Assembly (NCBI GenBank): GCA_937958265.1 | Contig: CALGNX010000017.1 | Coordinates: forward strand, 62,001 to 126,000 | DNA length: 64,000 nt | Direction of reading: 5' to 3' | Source of the DNA: an uncultured Algibacter sp. | GTDB taxonomy: Bacteria; Bacteroidota; Bacteroidia; Flavobacteriales; Flavobacteriaceae | Shown: positions 17,634 to 26,536 of the stretch, piece after piece | Numbering within the stretch: position 1 is the first letter of the stretch | Layout of the letters: every line of letters begins with the position of its first letter | Notes under the pieces: generated by a model | The model's database searches: none | Seen by the model: only the letters and a program-made list of their open reading frames with translations | Told to the model about the DNA's origin: nothing | Program-made: the position numbers and the translations under genes

Positions 17634-19318
17634 TATTCTTCTTCTGGTTTAAGTTCAACGGAATTTAAAATACGCTCTACCATTCGGTCTGCGTAAGCAT
17701 CATCTTCTTTCCAAGATAATGCAATAATTTGCACCACATTTTCGGTATTAAAAGCCAATAGTACATATTTACCATTACCTAAACGCTCTGTACCAGGTAA
17801 AGGCATTTGCAATGTTCCGTACACTTTTAAACCTTCTGCGCCATTGGGAGTTTCGAATTTTTCATTTTTAGTGATAATATTTTGGGCTCCTGCAGATTCG
17901 TAGGTTTTTAAATTCCCATCAATAACTTGTTGTAAATCTATTTTTTGATCGCCAAGATTTTTATATTTTGTGGTTGCGACAACTACATTAAATTTATCTA
18001 TTAAACTCCCGTAAGTAAAAACAGTAATATCTACTTGTGCAGCTGCCTCTTCTGGCAGCCCAGGGTCTGTACGTTTTAAAACCTTAGGGGTTGAGATTGT
18101 TACAGGCGGAAATCCATAGGCACTTGTTACCCAATCGCTTTCTAGTAATTCCTTACTATCATGACCAATTATGGTATCCTTAACTAAAGTAAAGCCATAT
18201 TTAAAGGATAAGACTGCTAATGTTGTAAATATTAAAAAGATACTAATACCAACTGTAAGCCATATTTTATTACGTTTCTTTTTGGTCTCTTGCGCTGCTC
18301 TATATTTTTCATCTAAAAGTTTTTCCTCTTCTGTGGGTTCTGGAAGTGCTTCTTTAACATGGTCTATTTCTAAATCGATCGTATTTCTATCAATTTTAGC
18401 TAGCTCGATATCTGGCGCAGATTTGGCAAATTTTACTAAATCTGCACGTTTTAATATACTTTCAAGATTCTTTATATCTTCTTTACTTAAATCTACTTGA
18501 TTCGCATCTTTAAGAATATTTAAGCGCATAATTAACTCATCGGTTGTACTTTCTAAAGCTTTATCATAAACCTTTTCATCAAGATATTTTCTAATTATAA
18601 ATGTTAATTCAGAATAATAATCTTTTAAGTTCTGGTTTTTTAAATACGCGCTTTCGTCCAAATTCCTTAACGCTAATTTTGCCCTATCATAAGGCGGCAA
18701 CAAGGCTATTTTTTGGTCTTCTGTTAAAGGTTTTTTACGCCAAATAAACCAGAATAATAAAAAAGCAACAAGTGCAATAATAATTAGGGTTAAAACGACA
18801 TACTTCCACCAATCGCTTCCACTTTTTTCAACACCAATAATTGGCTTTATATCATAAATTCCTTGAGTGGTATCAACAACAACGTTGTTAACTTCTACCA
18901 TTAAAGAATCTGTAAAAAACGTTTTTTCGCCAATAATTATTTTTTGTCTAGGTATGGTATATTTTCCGGAGTCGAATTGGGTTAACCCGTATTTTTTAAC
19001 CAGATTAAATTTATCTTTATTTTTAAGCGTATCCACATCGTAAGATGCAATCATTTCCAAGGGTGAAAATGTTTGTCCTTCGGGAAAAACAACTAAATCG
19101 TCGGTTTTGGATTCAACTTGTATATAATACGTAATTTGCTCACCAATTTTTATGGTTGTAGAGTCGATGGTGGACGACACCTGAGCGAACAACGGTGTAG
19201 AAAAAAGTGTAAAAACTAAAAAAGAAAGAACAATATGTGGTTTTTTAAAGCCCAACATCTTCATACCGGTATTCCTAATTCGTACTTTATTATGTTTTTT
19301 CATATTTAAAATTTCCAT
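17633..19318 (-). CDS. BatD-like membrane protein of the bat operon (unnamed)
   Basis: The 561-residue protein is placed between the DUF58 gene and batA. It has a signal peptide (in the ATG-19318 version this ends near residue 46; the ATG at 19258 would give a neater signal of about 26), a periplasmic beta domain (about 47-165, with TIKIGEQITYYIQV as in BatD), and a membrane helix (about 168-193). A cytoplasmic helical segment follows (195-345, with PYDRAKLALRNLDE and DYYSELTFIIRKYLDEKVY, DUF4381-like). A second helix (about 350-372) and a C-terminal alpha/beta domain (375-561) complete it. The family is known at this position in flavobacterial operons, but I know no experimental function. 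Confidence 0.8.
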   Translation of the reverse strand: MEILNMKKHNKVRIRNTGMKMLGFKKPHIVLSFLVFTLFSTPLFAQVSSTIDSTTIKIGEQITYYIQVESKTDDLVVFPEGQTFSPLEMIASYDVDTLKNKDKFNLVKKYGLTQFDSGKYTIPRQKIIIGEKTFFTDSLMVEVNNVVVDTTQGIYDIKPIIGVEKSGSDWWKYVVLTLIIIALVAFLLFWFIWRKKPLTEDQKIALLPPYDRAKLALRNLDESAYLKNQNLKDYYSELTFIIRKYLDEKVYDKALESTTDELIMRLNILKDANQVDLSKEDIKNLESILKRADLVKFAKSAPDIELAKIDRNTIDLEIDHVKEALPEPTEEEKLLDEKYRAAQETKKKRNKIWLTVGISIFLIFTTLAVLSFKYGFTLVKDTIIGHDSKELLESDWVTSAYGFPPVTISTPKVLKRTDPGLPEEAAAQVDITVFTYGSLIDKFNVVVATTKYKNLGDQKIDLQQVIDGNLKTYESAGAQNIITKNEKFETPNGAEGLKVYGTLQMPLPGTERLGNGKYVLLAFNTENVVQIIALSWKEDDAYADRMVERILNSVELKPEEE

Positions 19319-19344
19319 ACTTCTAACAGCCTAAGTAGTGCTAA

Positions 19345-20211
19345 TTAACCTCTCCGTTTAAAATATCCTAAAAGGGTTTTCACATAACTTTCACCAACAC
19401 GACAATCTATAGCTCCTGCGCCGGTTTTTGTAAAACTCTCTTTGTAGTAGGTTACCTTTTCGTTATAAAATTTACTGTAATTGGCACGCACTTTTTTAGA
19501 GGAGGTATTTACTAACATTAACTCGTTAGTTTCTTCATCTTGCATTTGTACAACACCTAAATTGGGTATGGCTTCTTCGCCTTTATCATAAACACGTATA
19601 CCTGTAACGTCGTGCTTTTTAGCCACAATCTTCATGGTTTGGTGATAATCGTCTGTAATAAAATCTGAAAGCACAAATACAATGGCTTTTTTCTTCATTA
19701 CATTTTGCATAAACTTTAAAGCTTCCGCTAAATTGGTATTCCTACTTTTTGGTTTAAATTCAATTAACTCCCTAATAATGCGAAGCACATGAGAACGTCC
19801 TTTTTTTGGCGGAATGTATAATTCTATTTGATCTGAAAATAAAATAAGACCAATTTTATCGTTGTTTTGCGTTGCTGAAAACGCTAAAGTTGCAGCAATT
19901 TCGGTAACTACTTCGTTTTTAAACTGCTGCTCTGTACCAAATAACTCAGAACCTGAAACATCAACCATTAGCATCATGGTTAACTCGCGCTCTTCTTCAA
20001 ACACTTTTACATAGGGTTCGCTATATCGTGCAGTAACATTCCAATCTATATTCCTAACATCATCACCAAATTGATACTGCCGTACTTCACTAAAAGTCAT
20101 ACCACGTCCTTTAAATGTAGAGTGGTATTCTCCTCCAAAAATATGATCGGACAAACGACGTGTCTTAATCTCTATTTTCCTTACTTTTTTTAGTAATTCT
20201 TTAGTATCCAT
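19345..20211 (-). CDS. DUF58 protein of the bat operon
   Basis: The 288 residues show the DUF58 signature: HSTFKGRGMTFSEVRQYQFG followed by DDVRNIDWNVTAR (about 26-60). This is followed by a degenerate VWA fold with MLMVDVSGSELFG (about 80-92). Such proteins lie directly after MoxR ATPases in most bacteria and are taken to be part of a MoxR-VWA chaperone-like system. No membrane helix is seen, so it is probably cytoplasmic. It lies about 105 bases after moxR and 26 before the BatD-like gene. Confidence 0.9.
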   Translation of the reverse strand: MDTKELLKKVRKIEIKTRRLSDHIFGGEYHSTFKGRGMTFSEVRQYQFGDDVRNIDWNVTARYSEPYVKVFEEERELTMMLMVDVSGSELFGTEQQFKNEVVTEIAATLAFSATQNNDKIGLILFSDQIELYIPPKKGRSHVLRIIRELIEFKPKSRNTNLAEALKFMQNVMKKKAIVFVLSDFITDDYHQTMKIVAKKHDVTGIRVYDKGEEAIPNLGVVQMQDEETNELMLVNTSSKKVRANYSKFYNEKVTYYKESFTKTGAGAIDCRVGESYVKTLLGYFKRRG

Positions 20212-20316
20212 TTTGCTTTTGCCACCCCACTCTTAAAAAAGAGCAGGGCTTTTAAAATTAAATTTTAATTGCCTTTGTTAAAACCTTTCCTTTTTATTAA
20301 AAATTTTAGAGTGGTC

Positions 20317-21318
20317 TTATGGGACTTCTATTTCGTTTACTATTTTATTTATTATATCTATTGATGTGATATTCTCTGCCTCAGCTTCGTAAGTAATTCC
20401 TATTCTGTGCCTTAACACATCATAAACTACAGCACGCACATCTTCGGGGATTACATAACCACGTCGCTTTATAAATGCATAACATTTTGCCGCTGTGGCC
20501 AAGTTAATACTTCCACGAGGCGAAGCTCCAAAAGATATTAAGGGCTTTAAATCTGAGAGTCTATATTTTTCTGGATAACGTGTGGCAAAAATAATATCTA
20601 AGATATATTTTTCAATTTTCTCATCCATGTACACCTCACGAACAACCTCTTGCGCTCTTAATATTTGACTTACAGATACTACAGGGTTTATTTTATCCCA
20701 AGCGCCTTTTAAATTCGCTCTCATAATTACCTGCTCGTCTTCAATTTTAGGATAATCAATGACTGTTTTTAGCATAAAACGATCTACCTGCGCTTCTGGT
20801 AATTGATAAGTCCCTTCTTGCTCTACAGGATTCATCGTTGCCATTACTAAAAATGGTTTTTCTAATATAAAAGTTTCATCGCCAATAGTAACTTGTTTTT
20901 CTTGCATAGCTTCTAACAAAGCAGACTGCACCTTTGCAGGAGCTCTGTTAATCTCATCTGCAAGTACAAAATTAGCAAATATTGGACCCTTTTTTATAGA
21001 GAAATCATTTAGCTTCATATTATAAATTAAGGTACCTGTAACATCAGCAGGTAATAAATCTGGCGTAAACTGTATTCTACTAAAACTACCATCAACAGCT
21101 TGTGCTAAAGTATTAATAGCTAGTGTTTTTGCCAATCCAGGAACACCTTCTAATAAAATATGGCCGCGGCCTAATAAACCAATAAGCAAACGCTCAATCA
21201 TGTGTTTTTGACCCACGATGACTTTATTCATCTCCAACATTAGTAAATCAACAAAAGCACTTTCTTTTTCAATTTTTTCGTTAATTGACTTTATATCAAT
21301 TGCACCTGTTTCTTCCAT
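20317..21318 (-). CDS. MoxR-family AAA+ ATPase
   Basis: Heads the bat operon. The 333 residues contain Walker A (GVPGLAKT, 58-65), Walker B with the ADEINRAPAKVQSALLEAMQ block (about 116-135), the sensor motif MATMNPVEQEGTYQLPEAQ (about 160-178) and a C-terminal lid domain. MoxR ATPases act with VWA proteins, probably as maturation or insertion chaperones for them. The ATG at 21318 leaves no upstream gene on this strand. I could not find an exact TAnnTTTG promoter box before it. Confidence 0.95.
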   Translation of the reverse strand: MEETGAIDIKSINEKIEKESAFVDLLMLEMNKVIVGQKHMIERLLIGLLGRGHILLEGVPGLAKTLAINTLAQAVDGSFSRIQFTPDLLPADVTGTLIYNMKLNDFSIKKGPIFANFVLADEINRAPAKVQSALLEAMQEKQVTIGDETFILEKPFLVMATMNPVEQEGTYQLPEAQVDRFMLKTVIDYPKIEDEQVIMRANLKGAWDKINPVVSVSQILRAQEVVREVYMDEKIEKYILDIIFATRYPEKYRLSDLKPLISFGASPRGSINLATAAKCYAFIKRRGYVIPEDVRAVVYDVLRHRIGITYEAEAENITSIDIINKIVNEIEVP

Positions 21319-22011
21319 TATATTATTTATTATTAAAAGCTAAAATTTACAGTTAACACTAATGCTTTGCAAATTGTTATTTTTTTTTTAAGAATGCTGT
21401 TAAAAAATGGTTAAAAATGCTAGTCTAATAATTCTCGAAATATTCAGTAACAGCATAAATTACATCCTTAATTTTAAAAAAAATGAGATTTCATAGTTTA
21501 TAAACCATGCATACTAAAATATTGTTGCAGTAGCTTTAGAAAGGTTCTAAAAAAAAGTTACAAAACAAATTATTACTCCATGTAAAATAGCGATAAATCA
21601 ACACAACCAAATTTCACCAAGTTATGCAGCATGCCCAAACCCAACCATTATTATAGCATCCTAATAATAAAAAGCTTTATTGTACATAAATTATTTTTCT
21701 ATAAATATTTGCTGAATAACAAAAATCTTAAAGACACTTAGCAGGAAGGTACTAAATTGACAATAAGGCCTAAAACGTATTAAATATTTAAGAAAGACTA
21801 GACACCATGGTCTATCTATTTATATTTTTTTTAAGAACAAAAAAATAATAACACAGACTTACGCGTTAAAAACACAACGTACACCCAATAAAACGTACAT
21901 TTTATCCTATTAAAGTATAAAATTTTAGTTAGCTCTCAAGCACTATAACGTTTTAGTACCTTTTAATATCAACATTATGCTAAAGGTTATCGAACTAAAT
22001 TTTATAAATAT
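21319..22011. other. About 690 bases of non-coding sequence between divergent moxR and the IPExxxVDY gene
   Basis: Must hold the bat operon promoter and the pyk promoter. No conserved frame was seen. The only structure noted is an imperfect hairpin around 21796-21818 (ACCATGGT core) followed by TTTATATTTTTTTT, which looks like a plus-strand terminator. Confidence 0.5.
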
Positions 22012-22019
22012 TATATTTG
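22012..22019 (+). promoter_or_regulatory. Bacteroidota -7 box for the IPExxxVDY-pyk operon
   Basis: TATATTTG fits TAnnTTTG, 18 bases before the ATG at 22038. This implies a very short leader. No clear -33 element. Confidence 0.5.
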
Positions 22020-22037
22020 CAACTTACTTAATAAGTT

Positions 22038-22523
22038 ATGCCTAAACACAAACTTATTCTCGATGATACTTTTAACGAAACCCGATACACGTTAATAGCA
22101 ATACACTGCGAGGCAGAAGATTACCGACTAGCGTACCTGCTAAACAAATTTTTGAGTATTAGGCTATCGCGAAAAGCGGTCGACTTAGATTTTAAAAACG
22201 GGCAGACATCTTATGCTATTTACGAATGGCAAGACAAAAATGAACTAATAACATGGAGCTTAGTTTCAAATATTTATAAAAAAAGCCAACTCCAAAAAGT
22301 AGATAAACCGTCGTTATTCGACAACCAAGAAAAAATAACCAAAGTATTTCAGTTATTACCAGAGTATCAAACTGTAAATTATTTTTTAAAAATAGATAGT
22401 AAATTCAGTTTTATTAAGTCCGAAAATGTTCTAGAGCGTATATTAAAAACACCTAGAATTATAACTGCATATAGTTTAGACCCTAGTATATTGAAATCAA
22501 AAGATAATTTAATTTTTAACTAA
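22038..22523 (+). CDS. IPExxxVDY family protein
   Basis: A 161-residue cytoplasmic protein of a Bacteroidota-specific family with no known function. The name-giving motif is present in degenerate form: LPEYQTVNY (about 108-116) instead of IPExxxVDY. The rest is an alpha/beta protein with FLSIRLSRKAVDLDF and SFIKSENVLERILKTPRIITAY. The stop overlaps the pyruvate kinase ATG (TAATG), so the two are co-translated. This gene order is conserved in the phylum, which suggests a role tied to pyruvate kinase or to the nearby fatty-acid genes found in other genomes. Confidence 0.85.
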   Translation: MPKHKLILDDTFNETRYTLIAIHCEAEDYRLAYLLNKFLSIRLSRKAVDLDFKNGQTSYAIYEWQDKNELITWSLVSNIYKKSQLQKVDKPSLFDNQEKITKVFQLLPEYQTVNYFLKIDSKFSFIKSENVLERILKTPRIITAYSLDPSILKSKDNLIFN

Positions 22524-23965
22524 TGTCAATAGATAAAAAAACAAAAATAGTAGCAACCCTAGGGCCAGCAACTAGCACGAAAGAAGTTTTAAAAGGCATG
22601 CTTGAAGAAGGATGTAATGTTTTTAGAATAAACTTTTCGCACGCCGATTATGAAGATGTAACGGCGCGTATTAAAATGATACGCGAACTTAACGAAGAAC
22701 ATGGTTTTACAGCATCTATTCTAGCCGATTTACAAGGGCCAAAACTTCGTGTAGGCGTTATGGAAGATGATGTTATTGTTAACCCTGGAGATGAAATTAT
22801 TTTTGCGACTGGCGAACGTTTTGTAGGTAATAAAGATCGTGTTTACATGACTTACGACCGGTTTCCGCAAGATGCCAAACCAGGAGAGCGCATACTTTTA
22901 GACGATGGCAAACTACTATTTACAGTAGTCTCCACCAACGGCACGTCTGAGGTAAAAGCTAAAGTAGTACAAGGTGGACCTTTAAAGTCTAAAAAAGGGG
23001 TAAACCTACCAAACACAAATATTTCACAACCAGCATTAACCGAAAAAGACATTGAAGATGCTATTTTCGCTATAAGTTTAGATGTTGACTGGATAGCCCT
23101 TTCCTTTGTACGTCATGCAGAAGACCTTATACAATTACGCGATTTAATATTAAAACATGGTGACCATAAAATACCAATTATAGCGAAAATTGAAAAACCA
23201 GAAGCCGTAGAAAATATCGATAAAATTGTTGCACACTGCGATGGCTTAATGGTAGCTCGTGGCGATTTAGGAGTAGAAGTTCCCGCTGAGGAAGTGCCAC
23301 TAATACAAAAGCAATTGGTATTACGCGCTAAAAAAGCAAGAATTCCTGTAATTATTGCAACGCAAATGATGGAAACTATGATAGATAGTTTAACCCCTAC
23401 CCGTGCAGAAGTAAACGACGTTGCTAACTCTGTAATGGATGGTGCCGATGCTGTAATGCTTTCAGGCGAAACATCGGTAGGGCAGTATCCTGTGCAAGTT
23501 ATAAGGCAAATGGCTAATATTTTAAAAAACGTAGAAAACTCAGACTTAATTCAAGTTCCGCAATTACCACCACACATACGTACCAAGCGCTTTATAACTA
23601 AATCGATATGCTACCACGCCGCTAATATGGCTAACGAAATTAATGCCAAAGCAATATCAACACTTACCAATAGTGGGTACACGGCATTCCAAATTTCAGC
23701 ATGGCGACCATCATGTCATATTTTAGTATTCACATCAAACAAACGAATTTTAACACGTTTAAGCTTACTGTGGGGGGTGCAAACGTTTTATTACGACAAG
23801 TTTGTAAGTACCGACGAAACTATTGAAGATGTAAACGCCATAGCTTGTAAAAAAGGTTTTTTAGAAGTTGGTGATATGCTTATTAGTTTAGCAGCCATGC
23901 CAGTAAAAGAAAAAGGCATGGTAAATACATTACGTGTTAACGAAATTGAAACATGTAACTTTTAA
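22523..23965 (+). CDS. pyk: Pyruvate kinase
   Basis: Makes pyruvate and ATP from phosphoenolpyruvate and ADP, the last step of glycolysis. The 480 residues have the normal length and motifs: KIVATLGPAT (about 7-16), FRINFSHA (about 33-40), the active-site segment IPIIAKIEKPEAVENID (about 217-233) with the catalytic Lys, MVARGDLGVE, and IIATQMMETM followed by PTRAEVNDVANSVMDGADAV. The C-terminal allosteric domain runs from about 355. Second gene of a two-gene unit, closed by a strong terminator. Confidence 0.97.
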   Translation: MSIDKKTKIVATLGPATSTKEVLKGMLEEGCNVFRINFSHADYEDVTARIKMIRELNEEHGFTASILADLQGPKLRVGVMEDDVIVNPGDEIIFATGERFVGNKDRVYMTYDRFPQDAKPGERILLDDGKLLFTVVSTNGTSEVKAKVVQGGPLKSKKGVNLPNTNISQPALTEKDIEDAIFAISLDVDWIALSFVRHAEDLIQLRDLILKHGDHKIPIIAKIEKPEAVENIDKIVAHCDGLMVARGDLGVEVPAEEVPLIQKQLVLRAKKARIPVIIATQMMETMIDSLTPTRAEVNDVANSVMDGADAVMLSGETSVGQYPVQVIRQMANILKNVENSDLIQVPQLPPHIRTKRFITKSICYHAANMANEINAKAISTLTNSGYTAFQISAWRPSCHILVFTSNKRILTRLSLLWGVQTFYYDKFVSTDETIEDVNAIACKKGFLEVGDMLISLAAMPVKEKGMVNTLRVNEIETCNF

Positions 23966-24024
23966 TATTATACTATTTTGGGCGTTACCACCCGAAAAGG
24001 GTCAGGCTATCCACTATATCTTTT

Positions 24025-24066
24025 AAATAAAAAATCCTGCAATAAAAATTGCAGGATTTTTTATTT
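24025..24066 (+). terminator. Terminator after pyk
   Basis: A perfect 19 bp stem (24025-24043 with 24048-24066, core ATCCTGCAAT/ATTGCAGGAT) and an AAAA loop, with the T-run inside the 3' arm. Located 60 bases after the pyk stop. Confidence 0.9.
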
Positions 24067-24394
24067 AAAAGGATACCGTTCCTATCCCTAACGCATATGT
24101 AACTTAATTTACAAAACGACATTATATGCATAACGAAGATTTTTTTACAAAAATTACAGACAAAAAAACATGTTAAACCCATATAACACACTTTTAATCG
24201 AGTATTAAATGTGGTTAATTTAAATGATACTACTTTTATAATATACAGGATAGATTATTTTAGTTTTAAACTAAAATACCCCCGTAATATGAGGTTTTAA
24301 TAAAAAAAATAAGATTAAGCTTTTTAAACGTATAATTGGCATAACAATATATTTACGCTAATCAAATACGCTCAATTTTAATAAAATTATTCTA
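24067..24394. other. Non-coding stretch before the membrane protein at 24.4 kb
   Basis: About 330 AT-rich bases. A TATATTTA near 24348-24355 differs in one base from the -7 consensus and could serve the next gene. Nothing else was seen. Confidence 0.4.
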
Positions 24395-25126
24395 ATGCAT
24401 AATTTACAACGTTATCTTGGATTTGCAATATTCTGCATCACAGTAACATGCATTTTGTTATATAACACTTATGCGTTTATAGGAGAAGATTTTTATTGGA
24501 TCCACCTAATCAACTATCTATTAATACCCTTTATTACAGCTTATTACTTACTTTACAAAAAAATAAAAGAAAAGCTATTTTCACTATTTTTAATAAGCTA
24601 TAGCCTTGCTAACATAATAGGCTTAGTAGCAGATATTATAATAGTTTATAAATACTTGGAACTTATGCAAGTTGATGTTTATATTGTAAATGGACTTTAC
24701 CTTATATCGTATATATTTTTAATTCTCATTATAATAAAATCGCTTAATTTTTCAATTTTAATAAAAGATTTCAAAATATATCTAATCGTTCTAAGTATTT
24801 TAGATATTTACCTAGTATACTTTATACTAAAATTAATATCAGCTTCTTATATTAACATAAGTATGTTTATTTTAGAATTCATGTACAATACGGTGCTAGT
24901 ACTCCTTTTATCATTATCTGCACTAAGATACTTTTATAACGACGACAAAAAAGCGTTATACCTCTTTATAGGAGCGCTACTAATTATTTTTGCTGAAGTA
25001 GCAAGCATTGCCTTTATATATATAGAAAATAGAGTTTTCCTAAGACTTGCGCCCATCGTCCTTGCTACACTTGCTTTTTATTTCTTTTTTCAGCAATCTA
25101 AATTACTAGACACAACAAAGGAATAA
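24395..25126 (+). CDS. Multi-pass membrane protein of unknown function
   Basis: The 243 residues form about eight hydrophobic helices with few soluble residues between them. The size and number of helices resemble the YhhN/TMEM86 (lysoplasmalogenase) family, but I see no diagnostic motif, so this is only a topological resemblance. The gene stands alone, with about 430 bases upstream and 500 downstream. Codon use is very AT-rich (many Ile, Leu and Tyr), in line with a membrane protein in this genome. Confidence 0.6.
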   Translation: MHNLQRYLGFAIFCITVTCILLYNTYAFIGEDFYWIHLINYLLIPFITAYYLLYKKIKEKLFSLFLISYSLANIIGLVADIIIVYKYLELMQVDVYIVNGLYLISYIFLILIIIKSLNFSILIKDFKIYLIVLSILDIYLVYFILKLISASYINISMFILEFMYNTVLVLLLSLSALRYFYNDDKKALYLFIGALLIIFAEVASIAFIYIENRVFLRLAPIVLATLAFYFFFQQSKLLDTTKE

Positions 25127-25548
25127 AGCAAGAATATAAACAGCAACCTTGCGCTTCTTTTCCTATCAAAAGGATTTTAAAGTAATGTTTCATGAATAAT
25201 AAAAAGTAAAATATTTATTTTTTTAGGCACTTTGTTACAAATTACTTTTACAATCCTACAAAACAACGAACACACCAATGTCTAAAAATTCTAGACTAAG
25301 TAGTATCCATTAAGTCAGTTCAAATCTTGCTTTATAAATAATCAAAATTTTTCCAAAAAACACACATAATATCAGCTTAACAAACTTAATTTAATAATGT
25401 AATTATAGGTATTACATTAATTATACAAATCACTTGTTACCTACTGATTTTAAGAAACATATAAATAACAACAGATATTAACTGCCTTATTTTGATAATA
25501 TAATTAAGCAAATTAAATTTTAACGTAGTATTATGTCGCTTTAACCTA
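25127..25548. other. Non-coding stretch upstream of the expansin gene
   Basis: About 420 AT-rich bases without a supported frame. No terminator was found for the membrane protein gene before it. Confidence 0.4.
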
Positions 25549-25556
25549 TAACTTTG
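25549..25556 (+). promoter_or_regulatory. Bacteroidota -7 box for the expansin gene
   Basis: TAACTTTG fits TAnnTTTG, 68 bases before the ATG at 25625, predicting a leader of about 60 bases. Confidence 0.5.
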
Positions 25557-25624
25557 TCTAATATTTAATACCATATATCGTTAATTGTAACTTTTTTCAT
25601 ATATTAAATAAAACAAGAAACATT

Positions 25625-26518
25625 ATGAAATATTTTCTACTATTATTTATCCTACCAAATTTCATGCTTATAGCTAATAGTCAAACAAACTCTGGCGAAG
25701 GCACCTATTATGCTCCAATAGATGGAACAAATTCTGGCAACTGCTCTATTTATGTAGAAAAAGGCGATTTAATGTATTGCGCCTTAAACACCATAGATTA
25801 TAATGATGCAGCTCCTTGTGGCGCATATATAAAAGTTACAGGGGTAAAGGGCTCTGTAGTTTTACAAGTTGTAGATAGCTGCCCCGAATGCCTCAAAGGT
25901 GACGTGGATATGACGGAAGAGGCCTTTTCTATGATCGATGAAGTTATAAATGGCCGTGTACCGATAACTTGGGAATTCGTAGATAAACCAAACGATAAAA
26001 CTGTTAAACTTGAGTTTAAAGAAGGGTCTTCACAATACTGGACCGCTATAAAAGTTTTTGATATAAAAAACGCCTTACAATCTTTAGAATATTTAAACGC
26101 CAATGGCAATTGGGTTGCTATGGAGCGTAAGTCTTATAACTTTTTTATAGAGCCCGATGGTGTTATGTCTCCTATGACGTTAAGAGCAACATCTGTAAAG
26201 AATGAGGTTATAATTATGGAGAACATATCATTAACATTTAACACTATAGATACAAAACAACAATTTGGAGACGATATTGCGCTAAGCACCTTAAGTCCTA
26301 AAACATCTAGTAAACCTATTTCCATTTACCCAAACCCAACTAATGGGGTAATTAATATTAGTGGATCTTTAAATAAAAAATGGACTTTATACAACACGCA
26401 TATGCAGCTTTTAAAACAAGGTCTATCTAAAAACATAGATATTACAAGTTATAATCCTGGTGTTTATTTTTTAAAAATTGACAACGAACCTAATTGCTAT
26501 AAATTATTAAAAATATAG
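25625..26518 (+). CDS. Bacterial expansin with a T9SS C-terminal sorting domain
   Basis: Expansins loosen cellulose or peptidoglycan networks without hydrolysis. The 297 residues comprise a signal peptide (1-19), a double-psi beta-barrel D1 domain (about 22-120), a CBM63-like D2 domain (about 126-205) and a T9SS type A tail (about 230-297; ISIYPNPTNGVINISG, PGVYFLKID). Compared from memory with Bacillus subtilis EXLX1, the key D1 acids are present (Asp84 in VVDSCPE, Asp95 in GDVDMT). The D2 aromatic patch is conserved as Tyr138-Trp139 in KEGSSQYW (Trp-Trp in EXLX1) and Tyr171. Cysteines 40, 52, 65, 86 and 89 suggest disulphides. The gene stands alone and converges on dinB with only 18 bases between the stops. 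Confidence 0.87.
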   Translation: MKYFLLLFILPNFMLIANSQTNSGEGTYYAPIDGTNSGNCSIYVEKGDLMYCALNTIDYNDAAPCGAYIKVTGVKGSVVLQVVDSCPECLKGDVDMTEEAFSMIDEVINGRVPITWEFVDKPNDKTVKLEFKEGSSQYWTAIKVFDIKNALQSLEYLNANGNWVAMERKSYNFFIEPDGVMSPMTLRATSVKNEVIIMENISLTFNTIDTKQQFGDDIALSTLSPKTSSKPISIYPNPTNGVINISGSLNKKWTLYNTHMQLLKQGLSKNIDITSYNPGVYFLKIDNEPNCYKLLKI

Positions 26519-26536
26519 CCCCTATAACTACTAAAC

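Noticed and set aside
24315-24329. 15-base sequence TTAAGCTTTTTAAAC shared with 29526-29540
   Set aside because: Short and AT-rich, in two unrelated gaps; not enough for a repeat family.
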